Source: Sporosarcina ureae (GTDB lineage: Bacteria; Bacillota; Bacilli; Bacillales_A; Planococcaceae). Taken from it: a DNA stretch of 64,000 nt. The notes beneath the pieces are model-generated. The model saw only the letters and a program-made list of their open reading frames with translations. It had not been told where the DNA came from and searched no databases. Location of the stretch: assembly GCF_002101375.1 (NCBI RefSeq), contig NZ_CP015207.1:682001-746000 (forward strand), in the 5' to 3' direction. Of this stretch, positions 27,239 to 34,305 are shown piece by piece (the first letter of the stretch is position 1; the number at the start of each line of letters is the position of its first letter). The position numbers were made by a program, and so were the translations under genes.

Positions 27239-27303
27239 ACAAAATAATAGTCAGAATATGCTATACTTTCTTTATATTAAAGCGAAAACAGGGGGTTATT
27301 TCA

Positions 27304-27681
27304 TTGTCCACACAACGTATTGAAGCTGGTCTAGAGAAAATTAAAGAGTATGTAAGTGAAGAAGAAGCCGAACGCATGATGACAGCGGATGCATTAAAAG
27401 AGTTGGCACCCGATTTACGGAAATACATAGTCGAGTTCGCGTATGGTGAAATTTATTCGCGACCAGGGCTCGACAGTAAACAAAGACAATTGGTGACTCT
27501 CGCTTCACTTGTTACTCAAGGAGCGACTACACAAATCAAAACGCATGTACAGCGTGCAGTAACGGTCGGTTTAACTAAAACGGAAATCGTGGAGAGCATG
27601 ATGCAACTCATTCCATACGTTGGATTTCCACGTGTACAAACGGCGTTGACGGCAGCTAAAGAAGTACTCGAGCAAGAATAA
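27304..27681 (+). CDS. Carboxymuconolactone decarboxylase-like protein
   Basis: 125 residues of the CMD/AhpD-like fold. Conserved segments are FAYGEIYSRPGLDSKQRQL, TLASLVTQGATTQIKTHVQRA and the terminal YVGFPRVQTALTAAKEV. The CxxC pair of AhpD is missing, so it should not be a peroxidase partner; the closest group is gamma-carboxymuconolactone decarboxylase-like proteins, many of which act on unknown small molecules. The start is TTG after AGGGGGTT. It is monocistronic with a strong terminator. Function beyond the fold is open. Confidence 0.88.
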   Translation: MSTQRIEAGLEKIKEYVSEEEAERMMTADALKELAPDLRKYIVEFAYGEIYSRPGLDSKQRQLVTLASLVTQGATTQIKTHVQRAVTVGLTKTEIVESMMQLIPYVGFPRVQTALTAAKEVLEQE

Positions 27682-27689
27682 ATGACAAT

Positions 27690-27729
27690 GAAAGCCGGCC
27701 AAGAGATTTGTCTTGGCCGGCTTTTTTTT
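27690..27729 (+). terminator. Terminator of the CMD-like gene
   Basis: Stem AAAGCCGGCCAAGA / TCTTGGCCGGCTTT followed by TTTTTT. It can also act for the convergent baeRF-like gene. Confidence 0.88.
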
Positions 27730-28873
27730 ACCATCTAAAGATCGCAGCTGCACCCGTTTCAACAGGCATCCGTTCTTTCGGAAGAACGACTACTTCGCCT
27801 CCGGTTTTAAAGACGATTTCTGCTAAGTCATCCAACACATCATCTACTGCAGATTCCTCCAGGTGTTTCGACTGAATTTCTCCTGTGTCTAGGTTGATTT
27901 TACCTGGATACAAATAATCGTCTTCCAATATAAGTCGTCTGATACGGTCTTCACTTGCCGCTTTAGCAATTTCTTCGATGTTTCCAGAAGCTTGGTCGCT
28001 CGCCTTAGCATTTTCAAAATTCTCCACTAAGTCTTTTGTTTTCTGTAAATACGTGGGTTCTACTAATTCCCAAGCCATTTTACGTAACTGCTCTAGATTC
28101 AAGGCATCAAAGTCGGACTTAATTCCATCGGCTTGCAAGTATGGATTATGACTTAACTCTTTAAACTGCGTCTGATATTCCGAAAGTGTGACTAAATATA
28201 AAGGAATTTCCATCGGCTTCGAGTAATTCTCTGCAACCGTTCGATCTACGTATCGGAAATAACGCTCAATATCGATGTCAATTTCATCTTTTTTACCCCC
28301 ATGTCCATGCATCATGGCAGATCCAGCTCCACCCGAGTTACCTGTGCCTAAATGTGACTCGGTCACTTGATCACCAATCGCTTCATCTTTCGTTTTCGCC
28401 AATTCCTCGGGGATCTCTACTTCCTCTACACCATAGCGATTTCCTTCAAAAAGTTTGAATTCTTGTCTATTGACGCCGAGTAGATGATAACGGTCAGCAG
28501 ATTGGAATACGCGAATAAGCGGTTTGATATGAAAACTGTCTGACACAATCGCCAATTCCGGTACAGGACGTTGTAGACGATAGGTTATGATCCGTTCCTT
28601 CGTTGCGAATAAAGCTAGTCCATCTCCTGCATGTGCCCAGAAAGGACGCTCGCCTTCCAGTTTCTCAAGTGGAGCCAATAGACTTTTCACTTCATTCGCA
28701 GAATGTTTTTTGGATAATTCTTCATGTACTGTTTGTAATAAGTTTTTAAATCGAATCGGGTCTTGTTGATTTTCAGGTCGATACCGGTGGGTCGGTTGAT
28801 AAATGGAAATACATGTCTCCGCTTGCTCCCTCAAAAACTCATGAGGAAATTCGTTTACAATTTCTACGTTCAT
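27728..28873 (-). CDS. baeRF-family protein (bacterial archaeo-eukaryotic release factor-like)
   Basis: 381 residues. The pattern fits the bacterial aeRF1-like families: a conserved opening (CISIYQPTHRYRPENQQDPI), a region with LEGERPFWAHAGDGLALFA, a middle domain with MHGHGGKKDEIDIDIERYFRYVD shaped like the eRF1 domain 2 loop, and a C-terminal Rossmann-like domain with a GGEVVVLPKERMP end. Such proteins are proposed to act on ribosomes in stress, but none in this family is well characterised to my knowledge. Monocistronic. The exact baeRF subfamily is uncertain. Confidence 0.78.
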   Translation of the reverse strand: MNVEIVNEFPHEFLREQAETCISIYQPTHRYRPENQQDPIRFKNLLQTVHEELSKKHSANEVKSLLAPLEKLEGERPFWAHAGDGLALFATKERIITYRLQRPVPELAIVSDSFHIKPLIRVFQSADRYHLLGVNRQEFKLFEGNRYGVEEVEIPEELAKTKDEAIGDQVTESHLGTGNSGGAGSAMMHGHGGKKDEIDIDIERYFRYVDRTVAENYSKPMEIPLYLVTLSEYQTQFKELSHNPYLQADGIKSDFDALNLEQLRKMAWELVEPTYLQKTKDLVENFENAKASDQASGNIEEIAKAASEDRIRRLILEDDYLYPGKINLDTGEIQSKHLEESAVDDVLDDLAEIVFKTGGEVVVLPKERMPVETGAAAIFRW

Positions 28874-28980
28874 CCTAATCCCTCCAATGAAAATTTCCTG
28901 TATACAACAACAGGCTCTATTTTACTTGTTCCCTCTTCACTTGTTTGTAAACTATACGATTTCGATAGTATAGAATGTCC

Positions 28981-29009
28981 TTGACAAATCATTACATTCC
29001 CTGTATAGT
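28981..29009 (+). promoter_or_regulatory. Near-perfect sigma-A promoter of the orphan RNA
   Basis: Plus strand TTGACA-N17-TATAGT. This is the best vegetative promoter I saw in the window, and no open reading frame with a ribosome site follows it. Confidence 0.85.
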
Positions 29010-29013
29010 TACT

Positions 29014-29297
29014 GATTGGGATTGATAACAGATCTGAAACAAGAAATGGCGTTCTGCAGATGTTTATTCGGAACACTTATTCATCACTGGCGCGACTATA
29101 GGGTCGCAAGGACGCAAAAGTAGGTAGGGTTTGCGTTGCTTAAGGGAAACAACCAGTAGAACAATGACCGCGGCAAAAGAGGTCCAATCAGAATCTACAT
29201 GCTATATAAATCAACACATATAATCGTTGTCAAACGTAACATTTATTATCCTATACAAAAAGCGAGCTCCCCAATAGGGGACGCTCGCTTTTTTCAA
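29014..29297 (+). ncRNA. Unassigned structured RNA gene
   Basis: It starts just after a TTGACA-N17-TATAGT promoter and ends at a strong terminator, with no coding frame between. An outer stem GATTGG (29014-29019) pairs with CCAATC (29184-29189). Inside are hairpin ATCTG/CAGAT (29032-29061) and a multibranch domain closed by ACTGG/CCAGT (29086-29090, 29153-29157). That domain contains GCGAC/GTCGC and a six-pair CGCAAA/TTTGCG hairpin with loop AGTAGGTAGGG. The compact part is about 180 nt. I could not match it to tmRNA, RNase P, SRP, 6S, T-box, S-box or c-di-GMP RNAs. Confidence 0.65.
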
Positions 29298-29298
29298 T
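29258..29298. terminator. Bidirectional terminator between the orphan RNA and megL
   Basis: AAAAAGCGAG / CTCGCTTTTT outer arms with CCCC / GGGG inner arms around AATA. It gives a T run on both strands. Confidence 0.88.
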
Positions 29299-30489
29299 TC
29301 ACATCGCTTCAAATGCTTGATCTAAGTCTGCCATAATATCATCCATATGCTCTAGCCCTACAGATAAGCGCAGTAACGCATCAGACACACCCATCTTCTC
29401 GCGGTCTTCTTTTGGCACAGCGGAGTGTGTCATCGTCGCGGGGTGCTGCATTAGCGTCTCTGCATCGCCTAGACTCACCGCCAACTTGACGAGCGATAAA
29501 TGATTCAGCAACTTCTGCGCCTCTTCTTTTCCGCCTTTGATCGTAAAGGAAATCAAACCGCCACCCATTTTCATCTGCTTCTTCGCAATCTCATACTGCG
29601 GATGCTGGTCATCAAACGGATAGAATACTTCTTCTACTTTCGGATGCTTCTGTAAATACTCAAAAAGTATCTTGGCATTGGCTGAATGTCGGTCCATTCG
29701 GATAGGTAATGTCTTAATACCGCGTAACATCAGCCACGCATCGAATGGTGAAATGATACCGCCAAAATCTTTTAACACAGTCCCACGAAGTGTCGCCATC
29801 TCGTCTGCATCTTTCCCAACGAGCAACCCTGCGATCACATCACCGTGTCCATTAATATATTTCGTTGCGCTATGAAGCACATAATCTACACCGAATGTTA
29901 AAGGTGTTTGAATATAAGGAGAGCAGAAAGTATTATCCACTACAACTTTCAAGTTATGGCGCTTGGCTACATTAACTACCGCTTCGAGATCTACCAACTC
30001 CATCGTCGGATTAATCGGCGTTTCTATATATATACATGTAGTCTCAGGCTTCACCGCTTGTTCAATCTCTTGTTCCGTTTTCATGGAGATTAAATCATGC
30101 GTGATATTATACTTCTCTTCCAATATTTTTAAGAATCCGAATGTGCACCCATAAATGCCACGCGAGCAAATCACATGATCATTGGCTTTTGTCAAATGAA
30201 CGAGCACCGCACTGACCGCGGCCATCCCCGAGGCAAATGCAAGGCCTGCTGCCCCCTCTTCCATCTTGGCAATACGTTCTTCAAGCACTGCGACCGTCGG
30301 ATTTCCTAAACGAGAATAAATATTCCCCGCTTCCTCACCAGCAAAACGCCGCTCTCCTTGTTCAGCCGAATCAAATACATAGGTTGAGGTTTGGTAGAGT
30401 GGCACAGCTAGACTTCCTTGATGATCTTTGCTGTCGTATCCTTCATGTATCATGGCCGTCTCTTTATGCCAATCGCTATTTTGCTTCAT
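29299..30489 (-). CDS. megL: Methionine gamma-lyase (trans-sulfuration PLP enzyme)
   Basis: 396 residues, Cys/Met metabolism PLP family. The PLP lysine is in HSATKYINGHGD, SRLGNPTV is the cofactor phosphate loop, and the active-site Cys115 in RGIYGCTFGFL is diagnostic for methionine gamma-lyase rather than cystathionine lyases or synthases. It splits methionine to methanethiol, 2-oxobutyrate and ammonia. The start ATG follows TAGGAGGAATCAAT. A cre-like box lies 37 bp upstream, so carbon control by CcpA is possible. Cystathionine gamma-lyase is the main alternative. Confidence 0.85.
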   Translation of the reverse strand: MKQNSDWHKETAMIHEGYDSKDHQGSLAVPLYQTSTYVFDSAEQGERRFAGEEAGNIYSRLGNPTVAVLEERIAKMEEGAAGLAFASGMAAVSAVLVHLTKANDHVICSRGIYGCTFGFLKILEEKYNITHDLISMKTEQEIEQAVKPETTCIYIETPINPTMELVDLEAVVNVAKRHNLKVVVDNTFCSPYIQTPLTFGVDYVLHSATKYINGHGDVIAGLLVGKDADEMATLRGTVLKDFGGIISPFDAWLMLRGIKTLPIRMDRHSANAKILFEYLQKHPKVEEVFYPFDDQHPQYEIAKKQMKMGGGLISFTIKGGKEEAQKLLNHLSLVKLAVSLGDAETLMQHPATMTHSAVPKEDREKMGVSDALLRLSVGLEHMDDIMADLDQAFEAM

Positions 30490-30525
30490 ATTGATTCCTC
30501 CTAGTTATAACTTATTCTTGTTGCA

Positions 30526-30541
30526 ATGAAAGCGCTTTAGT
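30526..30541 (-). promoter_or_regulatory. cre-like box upstream of megL
   Basis: ATGAAAGCGCTTTAGT. Read on the minus strand it fits the CcpA consensus WTGNNARCGNWWWCAW except for the TG at positions 2-3. The ccpA gene is in this window. Confidence 0.4.
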
Positions 30542-30610
30542 CTAGTGTACATCGATTGTTAGCAAAACGAAAGAGCAATCATTTTCATTTATTTAAATTT
30601 TTTAAAAAAT

Positions 30611-30645
30611 GTCGATTTCCGTTCTAGGTGGATGCTTTCCACTAC
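30611..30645 (-). repeat. Decayed end of the GC-rich palindromic repeat
   Basis: TCGATTTCCGTTCTAGGTGG followed by ATGCTTTCC resembles the repeat end GACATTCCAGGCGG-ACGCTTTCC with several transitions, and is AT-shifted compared with intact copies. The rest of the unit is not recognisable. Confidence 0.4.
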
Positions 30646-30729
30646 CATCTGCTGCGTGTTGTGGTTAGTTCATGTTGTTTTTTAAAACCGAAGTGTATTT
30701 CTTTAATTCACATTCTAGAAATGAAACGC

Positions 30730-30758
30730 TTGACCTAAATCCGATAAATTGGTATGCT
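30730..30758 (+). promoter_or_regulatory. Sigma-A promoter of rpsD
   Basis: TTGACC-N17-TATGCT, giving a start near 30765 and a leader of about 180 nt. Confidence 0.75.
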
Positions 30759-30764
30759 AGGATT

Positions 30765-30945
30765 TGTGTAAAATATTCGCAGCAGTTATGTGTTCTGTTT
30801 TGTCCAGTCTATTCCTTTTTTAAAGGTGCACCACGTAACCTCGAGGCTGCAGGGGCGAAGTTGCAAGATTATAGAATGGCAGATGGATTGAACATATCTG
30901 GTCTTATTTTACAACAAAATAAAACCAACAGAGGAGGAGTCTCTC
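30765..30945 (+). promoter_or_regulatory. rpsD leader RNA, probable S4 autoregulatory site
   Basis: Long leader with a GC-rich structured block (ACCTCGAGGCTGCAGGGG near 30839-30856) and an AT-rich hairpin GGTCTTATTTT / AAAATAAAACC that ends just before the GAGGAGG ribosome site. In B. subtilis, S4 is known to repress its own monocistronic rpsD mRNA through the leader; position and structure suggest the same here. Confidence 0.6.
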
Positions 30946-31548
30946 ATGGCTCGATATACAGGTCCATCTTGGAAATTGTCACGCCGTTTAGGTATCTCAC
31001 TAACAGGCACTGGTAAAGAAATTGAAAAGCGTCCATACGCACCAGGACAACACGGTCCAAACCAACGTAAAAAACTTTCCGAATACGGAATGCAATTACA
31101 GGAAAAACAAAAACTACGCTTTATGTACGGAGTAAACGAACGTCAATTCCGCACACTATTCAACAAAGCTGGTAAAATGCAAGGTATTCACGGTGAAAAC
31201 TTCATGGTTCTTCTTGAAACTCGCTTAGATAACGTTGTATACCGCATGGGTCTTGCACGCACTCGTCGTGCAGCTCGTCAGCTAGTCAACCACGGTCACA
31301 TCTTGGTAGACGGCAAGCGCGTTGACATCCCTTCATTCGCAGTGAAAACTGGTTCTGAAATCTCTCTTCGTGAGAAATCTCAAAACTTGACTGCTATCGA
31401 AGAAGCACTAGAAGTGAACAACTTCGTTCCAGATTTCGTAACTTTCGATAAAGAAACGAAAAAAGGTACATTCGTACGCCTTCCAGAGCGCGGCGAATTA
31501 GCTGCTGAAATCAACGAAGCATTGATCGTTGAATTCTACTCTCGTTAA
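30946..31548 (+). CDS. rpsD: 30S ribosomal protein S4
   Basis: 200 residues, exactly the Bacillus length. [19 protein letters not shown] opens the protein, and the S4 RNA-binding domain (about 92-155) includes [20 protein letters not shown] and [15 protein letters not shown]4 is a primary 16S rRNA binder that starts 30S assembly and usually controls its own synthesis. The four-cysteine zinc site of some S4 proteins is absent (C-minus form). The ribosome site is GAGGAGG. A strong terminator follows and then the accessory island. Confidence 0.99.
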   Translation: MARYTGPSWKLSRRLGISLTGTGKEIEKRPYAPGQHGPNQRKKLSEYGMQLQEKQKLRFMYGVNERQFRTLFNKAGKMQGIHGENFMVLLETRLDNVVYRMGLARTRRAARQLVNHGHILVDGKRVDIPSFAVKTGSEISLREKSQNLTAIEEALEVNNFVPDFVTFDKETKKGTFVRLPERGELAAEINEALIVEFYSR

Positions 31549-31576
31549 TAAGTTTGCATTGCAAACAGCGGTATTA

Positions 31577-31621
31577 AAAGCCTTAGAAACCTTGTAAATT
31601 CAGGGTTTCGGGCTTTTTTTG
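31577..31621 (+). terminator. Terminator of rpsD
   Basis: Stem AAAGCC-GAAACC / GGGTTTC-GGCTTT followed by TTTTTT. Confidence 0.85.
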
Positions 31622-31641
31622 TTTTATTTCGATCATGCATG

Positions 31642-31696
31642 TAGCCCCATTAAAAAGCATGTATTTGGGGCTGAATTGGGGCTAGTTTGGGGCTAA
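31642..31696. repeat. 11-bp spaced GGGGCT repeats downstream of rpsD
   Basis: Three direct copies of GGGGCT start at 31667, 31678 and 31689, an exact 11-bp period, and one inverted copy (AGCCCC) lies at 31643-31648. Arrays like this can be integrase arm sites; they sit at the rpsD end of the accessory island. No integrase gene is present. Confidence 0.5.
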
Positions 31697-31713
31697 CCTT
31701 TTTTTCAGGCATA

Positions 31714-31738
31714 GAAAAAGCACCTCCTTAGAGATGCT
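31714..31738 (-). terminator. Terminator of the 93-residue island gene
   Basis: Minus-strand AGCATCTC / GAGGTGCT stem with TAAG loop, then TTTTT. Confidence 0.75.
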
Positions 31739-31746
31739 TACCAAAG

Positions 31747-32028
31747 TTATTCTTGAAAATCTTTTCTTTCTGATAGGCTTTTCAGAATTCCGATTATCCT
31801 GTCAAAATGATCAGTACCATTGCCCACCGCATTGTTAGCAGCTTCAATCACTCTCTTGTACAAAAATTCAGGCACATTCTCTTTGTTGTCTTCCATCAGA
31901 AAAATAACCTTTGCGATCCACTCTTCATATTCTACACCCGTTACATAGCAACCGCCGTACATCGCAGGCTCTTTGTTTCTTTCAACAACAATTTGGCCAT
32001 CTTCGATTAATTTATCAACTACAGACAT
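31747..32028 (-). CDS. Hypothetical protein, first gene of the accessory island
   Basis: 93 residues that I do not recognise. It has no membrane segment or signal peptide. The middle (EYEEWIAKVIFLMEDNKENVPEF) looks helical and acidic, and the C-terminal third is a helix ending in SLSERKDFQE. The ATG follows a GGGGGTG ribosome site, and a terminator follows the stop, so it is a real monocistronic gene. It borders rpsD and is probably mobile-element cargo. A 20-bp palindrome lies 150 bp upstream. Confidence 0.6.
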   Translation of the reverse strand: MSVVDKLIEDGQIVVERNKEPAMYGGCYVTGVEYEEWIAKVIFLMEDNKENVPEFLYKRVIEAANNAVGNGTDHFDRIIGILKSLSERKDFQE

Positions 32029-32177
32029 TATGTTTCACCCCCTCACTGACAATATTCGTCAAAGAAGGTGAATTTCCTCTTTTACTGCTCATTATATACA
32101 CGACCGCCTTCTATTGTTTGTAATCCAGGACAGGTCGCTCGGAGTGGGAAGGTTAAAAGAATAATTCCTACATTAAA

Positions 32178-32197
32178 TTCGTTATACTTATAACGAA
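32178..32197. promoter_or_regulatory. Perfect 20-bp palindrome TTCGTTATACTTATAACGAA
   Basis: Nine-base arms around CT, in the 217-bp gap between the PIN gene and the 93-residue gene. It has the form of an operator; as a terminator it would be too AT-rich. Nothing else is seen in this gap. Confidence 0.45.
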
Positions 32198-32245
32198 AAA
32201 TGCTTCTACTGAACAATCGAGGTTCTGAGTTTAACAACATGATAA

Positions 32246-32869
32246 TTATCTATTTGAGAAACGTCTTTGTAATTCCAAGATCTTGTTTTCCAATGTTTTT
32301 TCTTGTTTTGCTTCTTGGCGTTTTTTACCCATTACCATATTTTCCTGAATAACTTTTTGATTCAATGCCATTCGTTCAGAATCATTATCTGTGAGATCAC
32401 CTGATACTTGATTCCAAGAGATTATTTCTATCCCCCTGTATTGCTCATATAAATCATCTATTTTTATTGTGTCGCTAAAAACGCCGTCCTCTGTATGTAT
32501 ATAAGGTATGTCTAAATGGTAAGCATATAAAAGTGACACGAATTCACCTAAATCATTTATCGTTTTCGATCGATTATCTGTATCCTCAAATCCCCACCGA
32601 ATTAGTTCCTGGTCAATTATCTTTTTTGTTATAGTATCTAAACTACTACCATCCAATACAGCCAGACCTTTATTTTCATAGTCGATAAAAAATGTAGATA
32701 TCTTTTGAAACCTACCATTGTCTTCTTTCCATTTTAAAATTTCATTCTTCACTACTTCAACAACACCGACAGTGCAGAATTTCTTTATGTAAGCTTCATG
32801 AACCTCACCCAAACAAACATTTACCCATATATTCGAATCGCATATACACTTGTAAGCAGGAATCGTCAT
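32246..32869 (-). CDS. PIN-like domain protein, probable toxin of an XRE-ImmA-PIN operon
   Basis: 207 residues. PIN-type acidic residues are visible: Asp11 in CICDSNIWVNV, a mid-protein Glu in NDLGEFVSLLYAY, and the Asp in IHTEDGVFSD. This spacing fits PIN nucleases, many of which are toxin RNases. The last 45 residues are a charged helical tail (QEAKQEKTLENKILELQRRF). Its start is one base after the ImmA-like gene's stop, so the two are co-translated. It is the last gene of a three-gene operon. RNA cleavage is inferred, not shown. Confidence 0.7.
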   Translation of the reverse strand: MTIPAYKCICDSNIWVNVCLGEVHEAYIKKFCTVGVVEVVKNEILKWKEDNGRFQKISTFFIDYENKGLAVLDGSSLDTITKKIIDQELIRWGFEDTDNRSKTINDLGEFVSLLYAYHLDIPYIHTEDGVFSDTIKIDDLYEQYRGIEIISWNQVSGDLTDNDSERMALNQKVIQENMVMGKKRQEAKQEKTLENKILELQRRFSNR

Positions 32870-32870
32870 G

Positions 32871-33644
32871 CTAACTCAACTCCTTCTCGATAAAGTCCAT
32901 TATTGAAAAGACTTTACTTTTACTAATCTTATTTTCCGAATGTAATTTCTCCAATAAGATAAACAATTCTCTACTAATATATGTATTTTTAGAAGGTTGA
33001 ATTAAATTAACAGAAAGGTTTAAATCTAATGTTTTTCGAATTAATTCATCTTGTCTAGCAGGTATGCCTAATGCATATCTTGATGATAGATTAGAGTTTG
33101 GGTATATCTCTATTATCTTACGAACCATTGAGGAATAACTAACCTGAAAGTAATGCTGTAATTTGATTATATGATCGTACGAAATATATTTGGCATTATT
33201 GCTATTTCTAATTCCCATCTCCCAGAGCTTTTCTGATAAGTGATTTTTATCTAGTAAAACTAACGAAGCAAAATAGTCAGCTTGGTATTCTATTTCACTA
33301 TTTTCCTGTTCATTTACTATACTTACAGATCCTGTACTTTCAGTGAACCAATGATAAACTTCATGCCATAATGAGAAATTCTGCCTACCTAATACATGGT
33401 TTTTATTCACAAAAATAAAGGTATCTTCGCCAATTGTCATGCAAAATCCCGAAACTTCCAAAGGAGCTGCCGATATCAAAACGAAGATACCTAAACTTTC
33501 TATTTTACTTATGGAATTTTTCATTGGCATTTCTATAATACCTGGAAAGCTTTCTTTAAATTTTAGAAAAGTTTCCTCGGTTGCGGCTTTTAATTTTCCT
33601 TTTTTTACATTATCATTACCCAATTTACGAACCTCCACAATCAA
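32871..33644 (-). CDS. ImmA/IrrE-type zinc metallopeptidase
   Basis: 257 residues, M78-like. The HExxH motif is in FSLWHEVYHWFTES (about residue 95), and the downstream helix EIEYQADYFASLVLL supplies the third ligand. The following region (YISYDHIIKLQHYFQVSYSSM) resembles the helical domain beside the peptidase in ImmA proteins. Such peptidases cut XRE-type repressors to switch mobile elements or toxin operons. Its start overlaps the upstream XRE-like gene by 4 bp (ATGA) and it abuts the PIN gene. The natural substrate would be the upstream regulator. Confidence 0.82.
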   Translation of the reverse strand: MIVEVRKLGNDNVKKGKLKAATEETFLKFKESFPGIIEMPMKNSISKIESLGIFVLISAAPLEVSGFCMTIGEDTFIFVNKNHVLGRQNFSLWHEVYHWFTESTGSVSIVNEQENSEIEYQADYFASLVLLDKNHLSEKLWEMGIRNSNNAKYISYDHIIKLQHYFQVSYSSMVRKIIEIYPNSNLSSRYALGIPARQDELIRKTLDLNLSVNLIQPSKNTYISRELFILLEKLHSENKISKSKVFSIMDFIEKELS

Positions 33645-34000
33645 ACGTGAATATTACCGTTTAATTTTTTAAGTAACGCCACATCTAAAAAGAAGTTACT
33701 AATATTTGAGATTTTGTTTGTAATTTCATCATCTTCTTTATCGTGTACACTTCTGAAACTAATCGGTTTTACTTCTTCATCCTGCAATAGCTCATCAACT
33801 GATTTACCGATTATTTTTGAAACAACTTGATAATGCTTTGCTTTAAACCTAACTTGTTCGCCTAAAATGTCTAGGACTAACTCCTCTTCAACAGAGTATA
33901 ATGAAGCGACATCTCGTAACGAAAAATCCATACTATTCAACTTAGAATTAACCAACTTAGAAAGCTGATATTGAGTATATTTTGGTACAGCAATCGCCAT
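33641..34000 (-). CDS. Small XRE-like regulator, probable antitoxin or repressor
   Basis: 119 residues from the ATG at 34000, seven bases after GGAGGGAGG; a longer frame adds 29 unlikely residues. The stretch FSLRDVASLYSVEEELVLDI plus HYQVVSKIIGKSVDELL looks like a divergent helix-turn-helix of the XRE kind, and the rest is an acidic tail. It is first in the operon with the ImmA-like peptidase and PIN protein. The promoter carries two direct repeats and a palindrome, which suggests that this protein represses its own operon. Confidence 0.62.
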   Translation of the reverse strand: MAIAVPKYTQYQLSKLVNSKLNSMDFSLRDVASLYSVEEELVLDILGEQVRFKAKHYQVVSKIIGKSVDELLQDEEVKPISFRSVHDKEDDEITNKISNISNFFLDVALLKKLNGNIHV

Positions 34001-34020
34001 AACAAATTCCTCCCTCCACT

Positions 34021-34065
34021 TACTATCATATAGTATGATTAACTTTTTGTGAAGCATGATTAACT
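34021..34065 (-). promoter_or_regulatory. Promoter and tandem operators of the XRE-ImmA-PIN operon
   Basis: Minus strand TTCACA-N17-TATGAT (34025-34053). ATGATTAACT is repeated directly at 34035-34044 and 34056-34065, exactly 21 bp apart (two helical turns). A palindrome TACTAT-CAT-ATAGTA (34021-34035) covers the -10. One repeat lies in the spacer and the other just beyond the -35, a layout suited to repression. Confidence 0.65.
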
Positions 34066-34076
34066 TAGGTGAGATA

Positions 34077-34179
34077 TTACAGTTCATACGATAGGCTTGC
34101 CTTATTCAATCCATCTAAATACCCGATGCCATCACCATATTTGTATTTACTGCCAGATTCATTTTGCGGGATTGCTTCT
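34077..34179 (-). pseudogene. Possible 3' remnant of a gene
   Basis: A 33-codon stretch without a start codon, upstream of the XRE-like gene, ends ...GDGIGYLDGLNKASLSYEL and looks protein-like in composition. It may be the tail of a deleted gene. It could equally be chance. The rest of 34180-34305 shows nothing. Confidence 0.22.
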
Positions 34180-34305
34180 CATTCTGCAAACGTTACATGA
34201 TTTATCATAGCTTGTAGCACTATTTCTTCTCAAATAATAAGGACAAAAAGTGACGTAGCGCAATGCTGCCATCAAATGTTGTCCTCCGGTTGGCCAGGGG
34301 AGAGT

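Noticed and set aside
29080..29160. c-di-GMP-I (GEMM) riboswitch suggested by GGACGCAAA and GTAGGTAG words
   Set aside because: The GCAAACC strand that must precede the first hairpin is missing, the order of helices is different, and no gene follows on the same strand. Kept as an unassigned RNA.
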